From the NCBI RefSeq assembly GCF_036013935.1, contig NZ_CP107902.1:5675001-5739000 (forward strand): DNA of 64,000 nt, in the 5' to 3' direction. Within the stretch, counting starts at the first letter, position 1. Every line of letters starts with the position of its first letter. Below the pieces are notes generated by a model that was not told the origin of the DNA, made no database searches, and was given only the letters and a program-made list of their open reading frames with translations. A program made the position numbers and the translations under genes. Origin of the DNA: Streptomyces sp. NBC_00461. GTDB lineage: Bacteria; Actinomycetota; Actinomycetes; Streptomycetales; Streptomycetaceae. Positions 55,832-64,000 of this stretch are shown in pieces.

Positions 55832-57160
55832 ATGCGCGCTCTCTCCCGCAGGGGAATGCTCGGTCTCGGCGCGGGAGCCGCGGCCGCCGTCGGACTCTCG
55901 GGCTGCGGCACCCTCACGCAGTCAGACGGGTCGACCCCCACTCCGGGTTCCCATGGCGGCGGATCCGGCAAGCCGTCGCACCCCGCCCGCCCCCTCGGTG
56001 ACGGCTCGACCTCCTTCACCGGCAAGCAGCCCCACCAGCCGGGCAAGCCCGAGCCGCTGGAACCCGGCCAGACCCCACCCCAGTTCGTGATCTTCTCCTG
56101 GGACGGCGCCGGCGAGGTCGGCAACGGCCTCTTCCCCCGCTTCCTCGACCTCGCCAAGCAGCACCAGGCGTCCATGACCTTCTTCCTCTCCGGGCTGTAT
56201 CTGCTGCCCGAGTCGAAGAAGCGTCTCTACAACCCGCCGAACAACCCGCGCGGCGCCTCCGACATCGGCTACCTCACCGACGAGCACGTCAAGGCCACGC
56301 TGGCCAACGTCCACCGCGCCTGGCTCGAAGGGCACGAGATAGGCACCCACTTCAACGGCCACTTCTGCTCCGGCTTCGGCACCGTTGGCAACTGGACGCC
56401 CGCCCAGTGGCAGAGCGAGATCCAGCAGGCGAAGGCCTTCGTCAAGGAGTGGCGGACCAACACCGGCTGGACCGACCTGCCTTCGCTGCCCTTCGACTAC
56501 GACAAGGAGCTGGTCGGCGGCCGCACCCCCTGTCTGCTCGGCCAGAACAACCTGCTGCCCACCGCCAAGAAGCTCGGCTGGCGCTACGACGCCTCCTCGC
56601 CCGGCGGCCGCCAGGTCTGGCCCGACAAGAAGCAGGGTGTGTGGGACCTGCCGCTGCAGCAGGTCCCCTTCCCCGGGCGGTCCTTCGAGGTCCTGTCGAT
56701 GGACTACAACATGCTCGCCAACCAGTCGGTCAACTCGACCAACGCGCCCGCCTACAACTACCCGGCCTGGCGCACCCAGTCCACGCAGGCCTACATATCA
56801 GGCTTCAAGCGGGCATACGAGACGAACCGGGCACCCTTCTTCGTCGGCAACCACTTCGAGCACTGGAACGGCGGCATCTACATGGACTCCGTCGAGGCGG
56901 CGTTCAAGCACATCGCGCAGGAGAAGGAGAAGGGTGCGGACGTACGCATGGTCTCCTTCCGGCAGTTCGTCGACTGGATGGACGTACAGAAGCCGGAGGT
57001 GCTCGCCAAGCTGCGTACGCTCGATGTCGGACAGCAGCCGGTCGGCGGCTGGAGGACGTTCCTGAAGGGCACCTCGTCGACCTCCTCCTCGACGTCCAAC
57101 TCGACCTCGACCTCGACCTCGGCCTCGTCCTCCTCCTCGACCTCCGGACAGGCCGCCTGA
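55832..57160 (+). CDS. Tat lipoprotein with polysaccharide-deacetylase-like domain
   Basis: A 442-residue exported protein. LSRRGMLGLGAGAAAAVGLS is a twin-arginine signal ending in lipobox LSGC. The catalytic-type fold has FVIFSWDGAGE with the metal Asp and GHEIGTHFNGHF with the H-x3-H pair, as in NodB deacetylases. The C-terminal ~35 residues are a Ser/Thr tail. Substrate is unknown; cell-wall glycans are plausible. ATG 55832 is preferred to 55814. It stands between hemL-phosphatase and the cytochrome c operon. Confidence 0.85.
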   Translation: MRALSRRGMLGLGAGAAAAVGLSGCGTLTQSDGSTPTPGSHGGGSGKPSHPARPLGDGSTSFTGKQPHQPGKPEPLEPGQTPPQFVIFSWDGAGEVGNGLFPRFLDLAKQHQASMTFFLSGLYLLPESKKRLYNPPNNPRGASDIGYLTDEHVKATLANVHRAWLEGHEIGTHFNGHFCSGFGTVGNWTPAQWQSEIQQAKAFVKEWRTNTGWTDLPSLPFDYDKELVGGRTPCLLGQNNLLPTAKKLGWRYDASSPGGRQVWPDKKQGVWDLPLQQVPFPGRSFEVLSMDYNMLANQSVNSTNAPAYNYPAWRTQSTQAYISGFKRAYETNRAPFFVGNHFEHWNGGIYMDSVEAAFKHIAQEKEKGADVRMVSFRQFVDWMDVQKPEVLAKLRTLDVGQQPVGGWRTFLKGTSSTSSSTSNSTSTSTSASSSSSTSGQAA

Positions 57161-57226
57161 AATGCGGTTATCCCTCCGCAAGGGGGGTGCGCAAGATCCC
57201 CGGAACGGGCATGCGAAACTTTTCAC

Positions 57227-57850
57227 ATGAGTGCCGCAAGCCGCGCCCCGTCGCGCTCGAACCGCGCACGTCGCCGAGCCGTCCTGACCACCGCCGGTGC
57301 CGCGGTCGCCACGCTGCTGATGTCCGCCTGCTCCTCCGGAGGCACCTCCGGCGGAGGCGGTGACACCAACTTCGTCATGGGCAAGGACGGCATCTCCACC
57401 GCCAAGAAGGGGGAGCGCGCCCAGGCTCCCGACCTGTCCGGCAAGACGGTTGACGGCAAGCAACTCGACGTCGCCTCCTACAAGGGCAAGGTCGTGGTGC
57501 TGAACGTGTGGGGCTCCTGGTGCCCTCCCTGCCGCGCCGAGGCGCCGGGCTTCGAGAAGGTCTCCCGGGATCTGAAGGCCAAGGACGTCCAGTTCGTCGG
57601 CATCAACACCCGTGACACCAGCACCGCCGGCGCCCGCGCCTTCGAGAAGCAGTACGGCGTCGGCTTCCCCAGCCTGTACGACCCGACGGGCCAACTGATG
57701 CTCCGTTTCAAGAAGGGCACCCTCAACCCGCAGGCGATCCCCTCCACTCTCGTCCTCGACCGCGAGGGCAAGATCGCCGCGCGTTCGCTGGCCGCGCTCA
57801 CCGAGGAAAAGCTGCGCAGGATGATCGACCCGGTCCTCGCGGAGAAGTGA
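57227..57850 (+). CDS. resA: Thiol-disulfide lipoprotein ResA/TlpA
   Basis: A 207-residue lipoprotein. Signal VLTTAGAAVATLLMSAC with lipobox MSAC. The thioredoxin domain has NVWGSWCPPCRAEAPGF with the CPPC pair and GTLNPQAIPSTLVLDREG with the cis-proline. ResA reduces the apocytochrome c disulfide outside the membrane so heme can attach. It starts the resA-ccdA-resB-ccsB operon; ccdA follows after one base. Confidence 0.95.
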   Translation: MSAASRAPSRSNRARRRAVLTTAGAAVATLLMSACSSGGTSGGGGDTNFVMGKDGISTAKKGERAQAPDLSGKTVDGKQLDVASYKGKVVVLNVWGSWCPPCRAEAPGFEKVSRDLKAKDVQFVGINTRDTSTAGARAFEKQYGVGFPSLYDPTGQLMLRFKKGTLNPQAIPSTLVLDREGKIAARSLAALTEEKLRRMIDPVLAEK

Positions 57851-57851
57851 C

Positions 57852-58622
57852 GTGAGCCCACTCACCACACTCGCCGAACCGGGCCTCAACGACACGGTGC
57901 TCAACGGCGCCCTGCTGGTCGCCCTGCCCATCGCCCTGCTCGGCGGACTCGTCTCCTTCTTCTCCCCGTGCGTCCTGCCGCTCGTCCCCGGCTATCTGTC
58001 GTACGTCACCGGGGTGGCCGGCACCGACCTCGCCGAGGCCCGACGCGGCCGGATGGTCGCGGGCGCCTCCCTCTTCGTACTCGGCTTCACCGCCGTGTTC
58101 GTCTCCAGCGGCGCCCTGTTCGGCTACTTCGGCGACACCCTCCAGGACAACAAGGGCGTCCTGAGCAAGGTGCTGGGCGCGCTCATGATCCTCATGGGTG
58201 TCTTCTTCATGGGGCTGATGCCCTGGATGACCCAGCGGGAGTTCCGCTTCCACCGCAGGCCCGCCGCCGGGCTGGCCGGCGCACCGCTGCTCGGCGCGCT
58301 GTTCGGCATCGGCTGGACCCCGTGCATCGGCCCGACCCTCGCCTCAGTGATCGCCCTCTCCTCCCAGCAGGGCAGCGCGGGCCGCGGGGCCGTACTGACC
58401 GTCGCCTACTGTCTCGGCCTCGGTGTGCCGTTCGTGCTCGCCGCGGTCGCCTTCCGTAAGGCGCTCGGCGCCTTCGGCTGGGTCAAGCGCCACTATGTCT
58501 GGGTGATGCGGATCGGCGGCACGATGATGATCGTGACCGGTCTGCTGCTGCTCACCGGCGCCTGGGACCGCATCGTGCAGGACATGCAGTCCTGGTCCAC
58601 CGGCTTCACCGTGGGGATCTGA
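57852..58622 (+). CDS. ccdA: Cytochrome c biogenesis protein CcdA
   Basis: A 256-residue protein with six membrane helices. The two redox cysteines are in SFFSPCVLPLVPGYLSYVTG and GIGWTPCIGPTLASV. CcdA carries electrons from cytoplasmic thioredoxin to ResA. It starts at GTG 57852. Four bases separate it from resB. Confidence 0.96.
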   Translation: MSPLTTLAEPGLNDTVLNGALLVALPIALLGGLVSFFSPCVLPLVPGYLSYVTGVAGTDLAEARRGRMVAGASLFVLGFTAVFVSSGALFGYFGDTLQDNKGVLSKVLGALMILMGVFFMGLMPWMTQREFRFHRRPAAGLAGAPLLGALFGIGWTPCIGPTLASVIALSSQQGSAGRGAVLTVAYCLGLGVPFVLAAVAFRKALGAFGWVKRHYVWVMRIGGTMMIVTGLLLLTGAWDRIVQDMQSWSTGFTVGI

Positions 58623-58625
58623 TCG

Positions 58626-60368
58626 ATGAGCAAGACCACAACCGGTACGACCCCCGAGCGTGTCGACGACGACCTCGGCGCCGCCGGCTCCCAGCTCTCC
58701 ACCGCTCCCAGGGAGGACCTGCCGAACCTGCCCTCTCTGGGCGTGATCGGCTGGGCCCGCTGGTTCTGGCGGCAGCTCACCTCCATGCGGGTCGCGCTGC
58801 TCCTGCTCCTGCTGCTCTCCCTCGGCGCGATCCCCGGCTCGCTGATCCCGCAGACCGGCATCGACGAGACGAAGGTCGCCGACTTCCGCAAGGCCCACAC
58901 CTTCCTCGCGCCGGTCTACGACAGGCTCGGCCTCTTCCACGTCTACAGCTCGGTGTGGTTCTCCGCGATCTACATCCTGCTGTTCGTCTCCCTGATCGGC
59001 TGCATCATCCCGCGCACCTGGCAGTTCATCGGCCAGCTGCGCGGCCGCCCGCCGGGCGCGCCCAAGCGGCTGACCCGGCTGCCCGCCTACACCACCTGGC
59101 GCACCGGGACCGAGCCGGAGCAGGTCCGTGAGACCGCGCTCGCCCTCCTCAGCAAGCGCCGCTTCCGAGCCCACCTCGACGGTGACGCCGTCGCCGCCGA
59201 GAAGGGCTATCTGCGGGAGGTCGGCAACCTCGCGTTCCACATCGCGCTGATCGTGCTGCTGACCGCCTTCGCCTGGGGCCAGTTGTTCAAGTCCGAGGGC
59301 AACAAGCTGGTCGTCGAGGGCGGCGGCTTCTCCAACACCACCACCCAGTACGACGACTTCAAGTCCGGCAACCTCTTCACCACCGACGACCTGGTGCCGT
59401 TCAGCTTCACCCTGGACAAGTTCACGGGCACCTATGAGAAGAGCGGTCCGAACCGGGGGACGCCGCGCACATACCAGGCGAGCCTCACCTACAGAGAGGG
59501 CGCCTACGGCAAGGCCCGGACGGACCTCGTCAAGGTCAACGAGCCGCTGGAGATCGGCGACGCGAGGGTCTACCTCACCGCCCACGGTTACGCCCCCCTC
59601 ATCACCGTCCGCGACGGCAAGGGCAATGTCGTCTACCGCGACGCCGTACCCCTCCTCCCGCTCGACTCCAACGTCACCTCCACCGGTGTGGCCAAGGTCC
59701 TCGACGGCTACAAGAACGCCCAGGGCGTCAGGGAGCAGCTGGGCATCTCGGCCTTCTTCCTGCCGACTTACACCAAGGGCAGCGAGACGGCCTCCACCTT
59801 CCCGGCACTGAACAACCCGGTGCTGAACCTGACCCCGTTCCACGGTGACCTCGGTGTCGACTCGGGCATCCCGCAGAGCGTGTACCAGCTCGACAAGTCG
59901 CATGTGAAGGCATACAAGGACGCCAAGGGCGCCCAGCTCAGGGACAACCTCAGGCCCGGTCAGACCATGAAGCTCCCGAACGGTGCCGGCTCGATCACCT
60001 ACGAAGGCACCAAGGAGTGGGCGAACTTCCAGGTCGTCCAGCAGGGCGGCACCAAGTGGGCGCTCGGCGGTGCCCTCACCGCCATCTTCGGCCTCGCCGG
60101 CTCCCTGTTCATCCAGCGCCGCCGCGTGTGGGTACGGGCGGTGAAGGGCGCCGACGGTGTGACGGTCGTGGAGATGGCCGGACTCGGCCGCAGCGAGTCC
60201 GCGAAGGTACCCGAGGAACTCGGCGACCTCGCCGGGATCCTGTACGACCGGGCGCCGGGCGCGCCCGAGCCCGACGACCAGGCCGCCGAGGCCGGCTCCC
60301 CGGACCAAGACACCACCACCACCCCCGACTCCCAAGTCCTCCCTGCCGAAGGGGCTGAGACGACATGA
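58626..60368 (+). CDS. resB: Cytochrome c maturation protein ResB (CcsB)
   Basis: A 580-residue membrane protein. Three helices lie in the first ~220 residues (MRVALLLLLLLSLGAIPGSL, VWFSAIYILLFVSLIGCIIP, LAFHIALIVLLTAFAWG), then a large outer domain and a last helix near 480 (WALGGALTAIFGLAGSLFIQ). It forms the System II heme-export and ligation complex with CcsA-type protein next door. Its stop overlaps that gene as ATGA. The N-terminal ~40 residues are extra and charged. Confidence 0.95.
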   Translation: MSKTTTGTTPERVDDDLGAAGSQLSTAPREDLPNLPSLGVIGWARWFWRQLTSMRVALLLLLLLSLGAIPGSLIPQTGIDETKVADFRKAHTFLAPVYDRLGLFHVYSSVWFSAIYILLFVSLIGCIIPRTWQFIGQLRGRPPGAPKRLTRLPAYTTWRTGTEPEQVRETALALLSKRRFRAHLDGDAVAAEKGYLREVGNLAFHIALIVLLTAFAWGQLFKSEGNKLVVEGGGFSNTTTQYDDFKSGNLFTTDDLVPFSFTLDKFTGTYEKSGPNRGTPRTYQASLTYREGAYGKARTDLVKVNEPLEIGDARVYLTAHGYAPLITVRDGKGNVVYRDAVPLLPLDSNVTSTGVAKVLDGYKNAQGVREQLGISAFFLPTYTKGSETASTFPALNNPVLNLTPFHGDLGVDSGIPQSVYQLDKSHVKAYKDAKGAQLRDNLRPGQTMKLPNGAGSITYEGTKEWANFQVVQQGGTKWALGGALTAIFGLAGSLFIQRRRVWVRAVKGADGVTVVEMAGLGRSESAKVPEELGDLAGILYDRAPGAPEPDDQAAEAGSPDQDTTTTPDSQVLPAEGAETT

Positions 60369-61465
60369 CTCTCGCCGCCGGAACCGAGTTGGCCACGGCC
60401 ACCAACGAACACCTCGCGAACATCAGCAACACGCTGATCTACTCCGCGATGGCCGTCTACACCCTGGCCTTCTTCGCGTACATCGCCGAATGGCTCTTCG
60501 GCAGCCGCAGCCGGGTCGGCCGCACCGCCGCGGCGCTCACCCCCGGTGCCGAGAAGTCCGGGAAAGCCCCGGCCGTCACCGTGAAGAAGGCCGGCGGGAC
60601 CGCCGTGCTGGAGCGGCCCAAGGTCGTCGTACGGGCCTCGGCCGGTGCGCGCGACGTGCCCGACGGGCCCGGGGCGCACGGCGGGGACGAGCAGGGCGAC
60701 CTCTACGGGCGTATCGCCATCTCGCTCACCGTGCTCGCCTTCCTCGTCCATCTCGCCGGTGTGGTCGCCCGCGCGGCCTCGGTGGAGCGGGCGCCGTGGG
60801 GCAACATGTACGAGTTCAACATCACCTTCTCCACCGTCGCCGTCGGCGTGTACCTCACGCTGCTCGCGCTGAAGAAGAACATCCGCTGGCTCGGCCTGTT
60901 CCTGATCACCACGGTCCTCCTCGACCTCGGCATCGCCGTCACTGTCTTGTACACCGCCAGTGACCAGTTGGTTCCCGCCCTCCACTCGTACTGGCTCTAC
61001 ATCCACGTCTCCACCGCCATCCTGTGCGGCGCGGTCTTCTACGTGGGCGCGGTCGGCACGCTGCTGTACCTCTTCAAGGACTCGTACGAGAGCAAGCTGG
61101 AGAGCGGCGGCACGCCCGGCCGCTTCGCCACGTCCTTCCTGGAGCGGCTGCCCGCCTCGTCCTCCCTGGACAAGTTCTCGTACCGCATCAACGCGGCCGT
61201 CTTCCCGCTGTGGACGTTCACGATCATCGCGGGCGCGATCTGGGCCGAGTCGGCCTGGGGCCGTTACTGGGGCTGGGACCCGAAGGAGACCTGGGCGTTC
61301 ATCACCTGGGTCGCCTACGCCTGCTACCTGCACGCCCGCGCCACGGCCGGCTGGAAGGGCCGCAAGGCCGCCTACCTGGCCCTGATCGCCTTCGGCTGCT
61401 GGCTGTTCAACTACTACGGCGTGAACATCTTCGTCTCCGGCAAGCACTCCTACGCGGGGGTGTGA
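60365..61465 (+). CDS. ccsB: Cytochrome c synthase subunit CcsA/CcsB (ResC)
   Basis: A 366-residue membrane protein. The heme-binding WWD motif is AWGRYWGWDPKETWAFITW, with histidines in SYWLYIHVSTAILCG and other helices. A basic, low-complexity loop lies at residues ~45-115. With ResB it carries heme across and joins it to CXXCH sites. Its stop lies in a 13-base direct repeat, GGGTGTGAGCCGG. Confidence 0.95.
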   Translation: MTLAAGTELATATNEHLANISNTLIYSAMAVYTLAFFAYIAEWLFGSRSRVGRTAAALTPGAEKSGKAPAVTVKKAGGTAVLERPKVVVRASAGARDVPDGPGAHGGDEQGDLYGRIAISLTVLAFLVHLAGVVARAASVERAPWGNMYEFNITFSTVAVGVYLTLLALKKNIRWLGLFLITTVLLDLGIAVTVLYTASDQLVPALHSYWLYIHVSTAILCGAVFYVGAVGTLLYLFKDSYESKLESGGTPGRFATSFLERLPASSSLDKFSYRINAAVFPLWTFTIIAGAIWAESAWGRYWGWDPKETWAFITWVAYACYLHARATAGWKGRKAAYLALIAFGCWLFNYYGVNIFVSGKHSYAGV

Positions 61466-61527
61466 GCCGGCGCGGGGTGTGAGCCGGGCACGTGCGCGAC
61501 GCCGCCCGGCGGGTCAGGCTGGTGTAC

Positions 61528-61962
61528 ATGACCGGTTCCATAGAACCCATAGAACCCGTAGAACCCATAGAACCCATGGAACAGGGCACCAGCCAGACCC
61601 ACGGGAGCACGCACCTCCTGCACTTTCTGGTGCGGGTCCCCAGGCCCGTGGAGCAGGTCTGGGAGGCGGTGGCTGCCCCGGACGGGCTCGCGCGGTGGTT
61701 CGCCGCCGCCGACGTCCTCGAACCCCGGCTCGGCGGCGCGGTCACCCTTCGTGACGTGGGGAGCGGCCAGGTCACCGCCTGGGACGTGGACCGGGTCGCC
61801 GAGTACACGCTGGGTGACGGCGGCCGGATCCGCTTCCATCTCGAACGGGACGGGGACGACGGCACGGCTGTGCGCTTCACCCATGAGTTCCGGGGCGAGA
61901 CCGAGACCGAGACCGAGGAGCGCTGGCGGGCCCGCTTCGAGCGGCTGATCAGCCCACCGTGA
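61528..61962 (+). CDS. SRPBCC (AHSA1-like) protein
   Basis: A 144-residue protein. LHFLVRVPRPVEQVWEAVAA, then DGLARWFAAADVLEPRLGG and FTHEFRGETE mark the START/AHSA1 fold, a hydrophobic ligand pocket. The N-terminus is odd: a 9-base tandem repeat of about CCCATAGAA gives EPIEPVEPIEPME. ATG 61528 lies before the repeat; ATG 61576 lies after it and would avoid it. It is convergent with the dioxygenase gene and overlaps its end by 14 bases. Confidence 0.8.
   Translation: MTGSIEPIEPVEPIEPMEQGTSQTHGSTHLLHFLVRVPRPVEQVWEAVAAPDGLARWFAAADVLEPRLGGAVTLRDVGSGQVTAWDVDRVAEYTLGDGGRIRFHLERDGDDGTAVRFTHEFRGETETETEERWRARFERLISPP
61542..61582. repeat. 9-bp tandem repeat in the SRPBCC gene
   Basis: Five units of about CCATAGAAC (one GTAGAAC, one ATGGAAC variant) run in frame near the start of the gene. 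Copy-number change would add or remove three residues per unit without a frameshift. Confidence 0.8.
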
Positions 61963-62983
61963 TCGAGTCCAGCTTCTCCCGCAGGTACACGTGCGAGTCC
62001 ACCGGCTCGTACGCCACCCGCCCCACCGGCGCCGGTACGGACTCCACGATCGTGCCCGGTGTGCACTCGCCGAAGTAGACGAGGGACATCAGCTCCTCGG
62101 CCGGCGCGTCCGCGGGCGGCGGCAGCACGCGGTGGCGGCCCGAGCGCCAGCGGTCGCCGGTCCAACGGGCCATCAGATCACCGATGTTGATGGTGAAGGC
62201 GTCGGGGTCGTACGGGGCGTCCTCCCAGCCGACACCTCCGTCCGCGGGGTCCGTGTAGACCTGCAGTCCGCCCTTGCCCGCCTGCCGGTCCAGGATCGTG
62301 ACCGTCCCGAAGTCGGTGTGCGGGCCGATGCGGAACTGGCCCGGCTGCGGCTCGCCGACCACCTCGGTGCCCGGGTACCAGTTGATGTTGAAGCCGTACG
62401 TCGGGTGGTCCATGTGCCGGGAGAAGAAGTCCGGTTCGAGGCCGAGGGCCTCACCGAGGAGGGAGAGGAGCAGCTTCTCCAGGTCGGCCATCCGCTCCAG
62501 GTACTCCTCGCACAGCGCCCGGAGTCCGGGCGCCTGGGCCGGCCACACGTTGGGCGCGTACCACTCCGCGTTGACCACCGGGTCCTCGAAGGGCTCGTGC
62601 GTGGCGAAGGTCAGCGACTCCTTCAGGTCCGGCGGGGTCTCGGTGCCCTCCGAGTAGCCGTTGGCCTCCGCGCCCGGCCCGAGCCAGCCGCGGCCGCCGA
62701 CCTTCGCCGCGTACGGCTGCTTGGCGTCGACGGGCTGCCGGAAGAACGTACGGGCGGCCTCCCGGATCGAGGAACGCAGTGCCGGGTCCACGCCGTGCCC
62801 GGTGACCAGCAGGAACCCGGCGGTCCGCAGGGCCTCGTCGACGGTTTTGGCGATCCCCGCGCGGGCCTCGGGATCGCCGGACAGCCAGGGCCGCAGATCG
62901 ATCGTGGGGACACGCGGCGGGACGGGGGACGTGGCTCGGGTGGGGATATGCGTCGGGATTCGGGGGTCAGGTGCGTCACTCAC
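61949..62983 (-). CDS. Isopenicillin-N-synthase-like 2-oxoglutarate/Fe(II) dioxygenase
   Basis: A 344-residue enzyme. The N-terminal DIOX_N part (VPTIDLRPWLSGDPEARAGI, AGFLLVTGHGVDPALR) is followed by the catalytic core: iron ligands His and Asp in IGPHTDFGTVTIL and distal His in SGRHRVLPPP. No beta-lactam genes are near, so the substrate is open. It starts at GTG 62983, which overlaps the deaminase stop by eight bases, so the two are coupled. Confidence 0.9.
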   Translation of the reverse strand: MSDAPDPRIPTHIPTRATSPVPPRVPTIDLRPWLSGDPEARAGIAKTVDEALRTAGFLLVTGHGVDPALRSSIREAARTFFRQPVDAKQPYAAKVGGRGWLGPGAEANGYSEGTETPPDLKESLTFATHEPFEDPVVNAEWYAPNVWPAQAPGLRALCEEYLERMADLEKLLLSLLGEALGLEPDFFSRHMDHPTYGFNINWYPGTEVVGEPQPGQFRIGPHTDFGTVTILDRQAGKGGLQVYTDPADGGVGWEDAPYDPDAFTINIGDLMARWTGDRWRSGRHRVLPPPADAPAEELMSLVYFGECTPGTIVESVPAPVGRVAYEPVDSHVYLREKLDSITVG

Positions 62984-63425
62984 CGATGTCCTCGTTCCAC
63001 AGTGCCGGATGGTTGGTGACGAAGTCGCGCATCATGCCGATGCACTCGGGGTCGTCGAGCAGCACGATCTCCACGCCGTGCTCGGCCAGCCAGTCGTGCC
63101 CGCCGTGGAAGGTGGCCGCCTCGCCGACCACGACGCGTGAGATGCCGAACTGGCGGACCAGACCGGAGCAGTACCAGCACGGCGAGAGGGTGGTCACCAT
63201 GGTCGTACCGCGATACGACCGCTGCCGTCCCGACGCGCGGAACGCGGCCGTCTCCGCGTGCATCGACGGGTCGTCGTCCTGGACGCGCCGGTTGCGGCCG
63301 CGGCCGAGGAGGGTGCCGTCGGCGCCATAGAGGGCGGCGCCGATCGGGATGCCGCCCTCCGCCCACCCGGCACGGGCCTCCTCGACCGCGGTCGCGAGCC
63401 ACGTGCGTGCCTGTGCGTGATCCAT
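62976..63425 (-). CDS. Nucleoside/cytosine deaminase family protein
   Basis: A 149-residue zinc deaminase. The site is MHAETAAF (His and catalytic Glu) with LSPCWYCSGLV (two Cys). IPIGAALYGADGTLLGRGRN and the C-terminal FVTNHPALWNEDIGE match yeast-type cytosine deaminase and guanine deaminase relatives. It likely acts on a base in purine or pyrimidine salvage. It is first in a two-gene operon with the dioxygenase. ATG 63425; 63434 is an alternative. Confidence 0.9.
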   Translation of the reverse strand: MDHAQARTWLATAVEEARAGWAEGGIPIGAALYGADGTLLGRGRNRRVQDDDPSMHAETAAFRASGRQRSYRGTTMVTTLSPCWYCSGLVRQFGISRVVVGEAATFHGGHDWLAEHGVEIVLLDDPECIGMMRDFVTNHPALWNEDIGE

Positions 63426-63475
63426 GCCTCTCATGCTGCTGTGGCCGCGGCGCCGGGGCAATGCGGCGCGATGGC

Positions 63476-64000
63476 TCAGCGGAGGGTGACGAGGTTCGGT
63501 CCGTTGAAGGGGGCGTAGCTCGTCACCGTCCTCGGAGTGCGCAGGGTGTCGTCCTCGGCGAACAGCCGCCGTGCCGCGGCCAAGTTCACGTCGCCGCTCA
63601 CGACGGGGGCCACACGGTCGTAGAAGGCGCGGGCCGCCTCGGGCAGGGGCTCCCCGGGCTCGCCCTCGGCCTCTCCCCACACGTCCCACAGCAGGGTCTC
63701 GACCTTGTTCAGCGCCGCGAGGTCGAGCCGGATGCTGCCGGACACGTACCGCTCGCCCCAGAACGGCCCCTCCTCGGGTCCGTGCAGTCCGAAGGTCGCC
63801 GGATCAGCGCCACGCTCGCGGATCGCCCGCCATGCCTCACCCGCGACGAGGAAGCGGTCGCGCGGTACGTCCATGGGGTCGAAGTCGACCTTCCAGTGGT
63901 CGGTGACGAAGGGGTCGGCCAGCTGGGCGTCGGCGAGCAGCCAGCCGCGTCCCTCGTCCCAGTACTCGGTGACGACGTGATCGCCGTGGAAGCCGTCGGA
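63476..64000 (-). CDS. Transglutaminase-like domain protein, C-terminal part
   Basis: The frame runs off the right edge, so the N-terminus is missing. The visible start reads SDGFHGDHVVTEYWDEGRGW then LLADAQLADPFVTDH, with the His and Asp region of transglutaminase-like cysteine proteases. Later come VPRDRFLVAGEAWRAIRERG and GERYVSGSIRLDLAALNKVE. The expected Cys would lie outside. Exact function unknown. Confidence 0.7.
   Translation of the reverse strand, partial: SDGFHGDHVVTEYWDEGRGWLLADAQLADPFVTDHWKVDFDPMDVPRDRFLVAGEAWRAIRERGADPATFGLHGPEEGPFWGERYVSGSIRLDLAALNKVETLLWDVWGEAEGEPGEPLPEAARAFYDRVAPVVSGDVNLAAARRLFAEDDTLRTPRTVTSYAPFNGPNLVTLR

Noticed and set aside
61949..62983. Possible beta-lactam biosynthesis from the isopenicillin-N-synthase-like gene
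   Set aside because: No ACV synthetase or other cluster gene is nearby. The family is broad and mostly unrelated to antibiotics.

Overview
The window is high-GC DNA of a Streptomyces chromosome, mostly core with one accessory stretch. Diagnostic content is the developmental sigma factor gene bldN with its anti-sigma gene rsbN, the rex-hemA-hemC-hemD operon behind a Rex operator, class I lysS opposite argS, and a hemL-phosphatase-deacetylase-resA-ccdA-resB-ccsB cluster. From memory of S. coelicolor, the left half resembles the SCO33xx neighbourhood and the right end the SCO447x neighbourhood; I could not check this.

Layout. 1-1.5 kb: end of an epimerase-like gene and a PlsC-type acyltransferase. 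1.6-5.6 kb: rsbN, bldN, a HAD phosphatase and a glutaredoxin. 5.8-13.7 kb: redox-controlled tetrapyrrole synthesis (rex, hemA, hemC, hemD fusion, hemB), with a flavin oxidase inserted before hemB. 13.7-21.4 kb: a MITE-like repeat, a small lipoprotein, a methyltransferase, an aminotransferase, a decayed SDR, a 24-codon membrane peptide gene, an arylamine acetyltransferase, two membrane HTH proteins and a secreted peptidoglycan-binding protein. 21.4-30 kb: argS, lysS, a DUF2637 membrane protein, two DUF3558 lipoproteins and rtcB. 30-41.9 kb: a phosphatase-GNAT fusion, small operons of redox enzymes each with a MarR, HxlR or AraC regulator, an MFS pump, the second repeat copy (inverted), and a two-component system.

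42-53 kb is the accessory part. It holds a truncated decarboxylase, a three-gene operon (class I methyltransferase, CDGSH iron-sulfur protein, heme-oxygenase-like diiron protein), an IS5/DUF397 relic, an MFS/TetR pair, and then the most striking unit: a membrane-anchored ECF sigma factor ending in an AbfB/CBM42 arabinose-binding domain, directly followed by a secreted GH10-CBM13-GH62 xylanase/arabinofuranosidase. This pair is flanked by a duplicated 3' end of a small conserved gene. I read it as a candidate self-contained arabinoxylan sensing and degrading module.

53.5-64 kb: hemL, histidine phosphatase, a Tat lipoprotein deacetylase, the System II cytochrome c maturation operon, an SRPBCC protein, an IPNS-like dioxygenase, a nucleoside deaminase and a truncated transglutaminase-like gene. 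Heme synthesis at both ends of the window and cytochrome c assembly at the right end are functionally linked. No rRNA, tRNA or CRISPR was seen. Start codons were chosen by ribosome-binding sites, overlaps and family length, and several are uncertain by a few codons.
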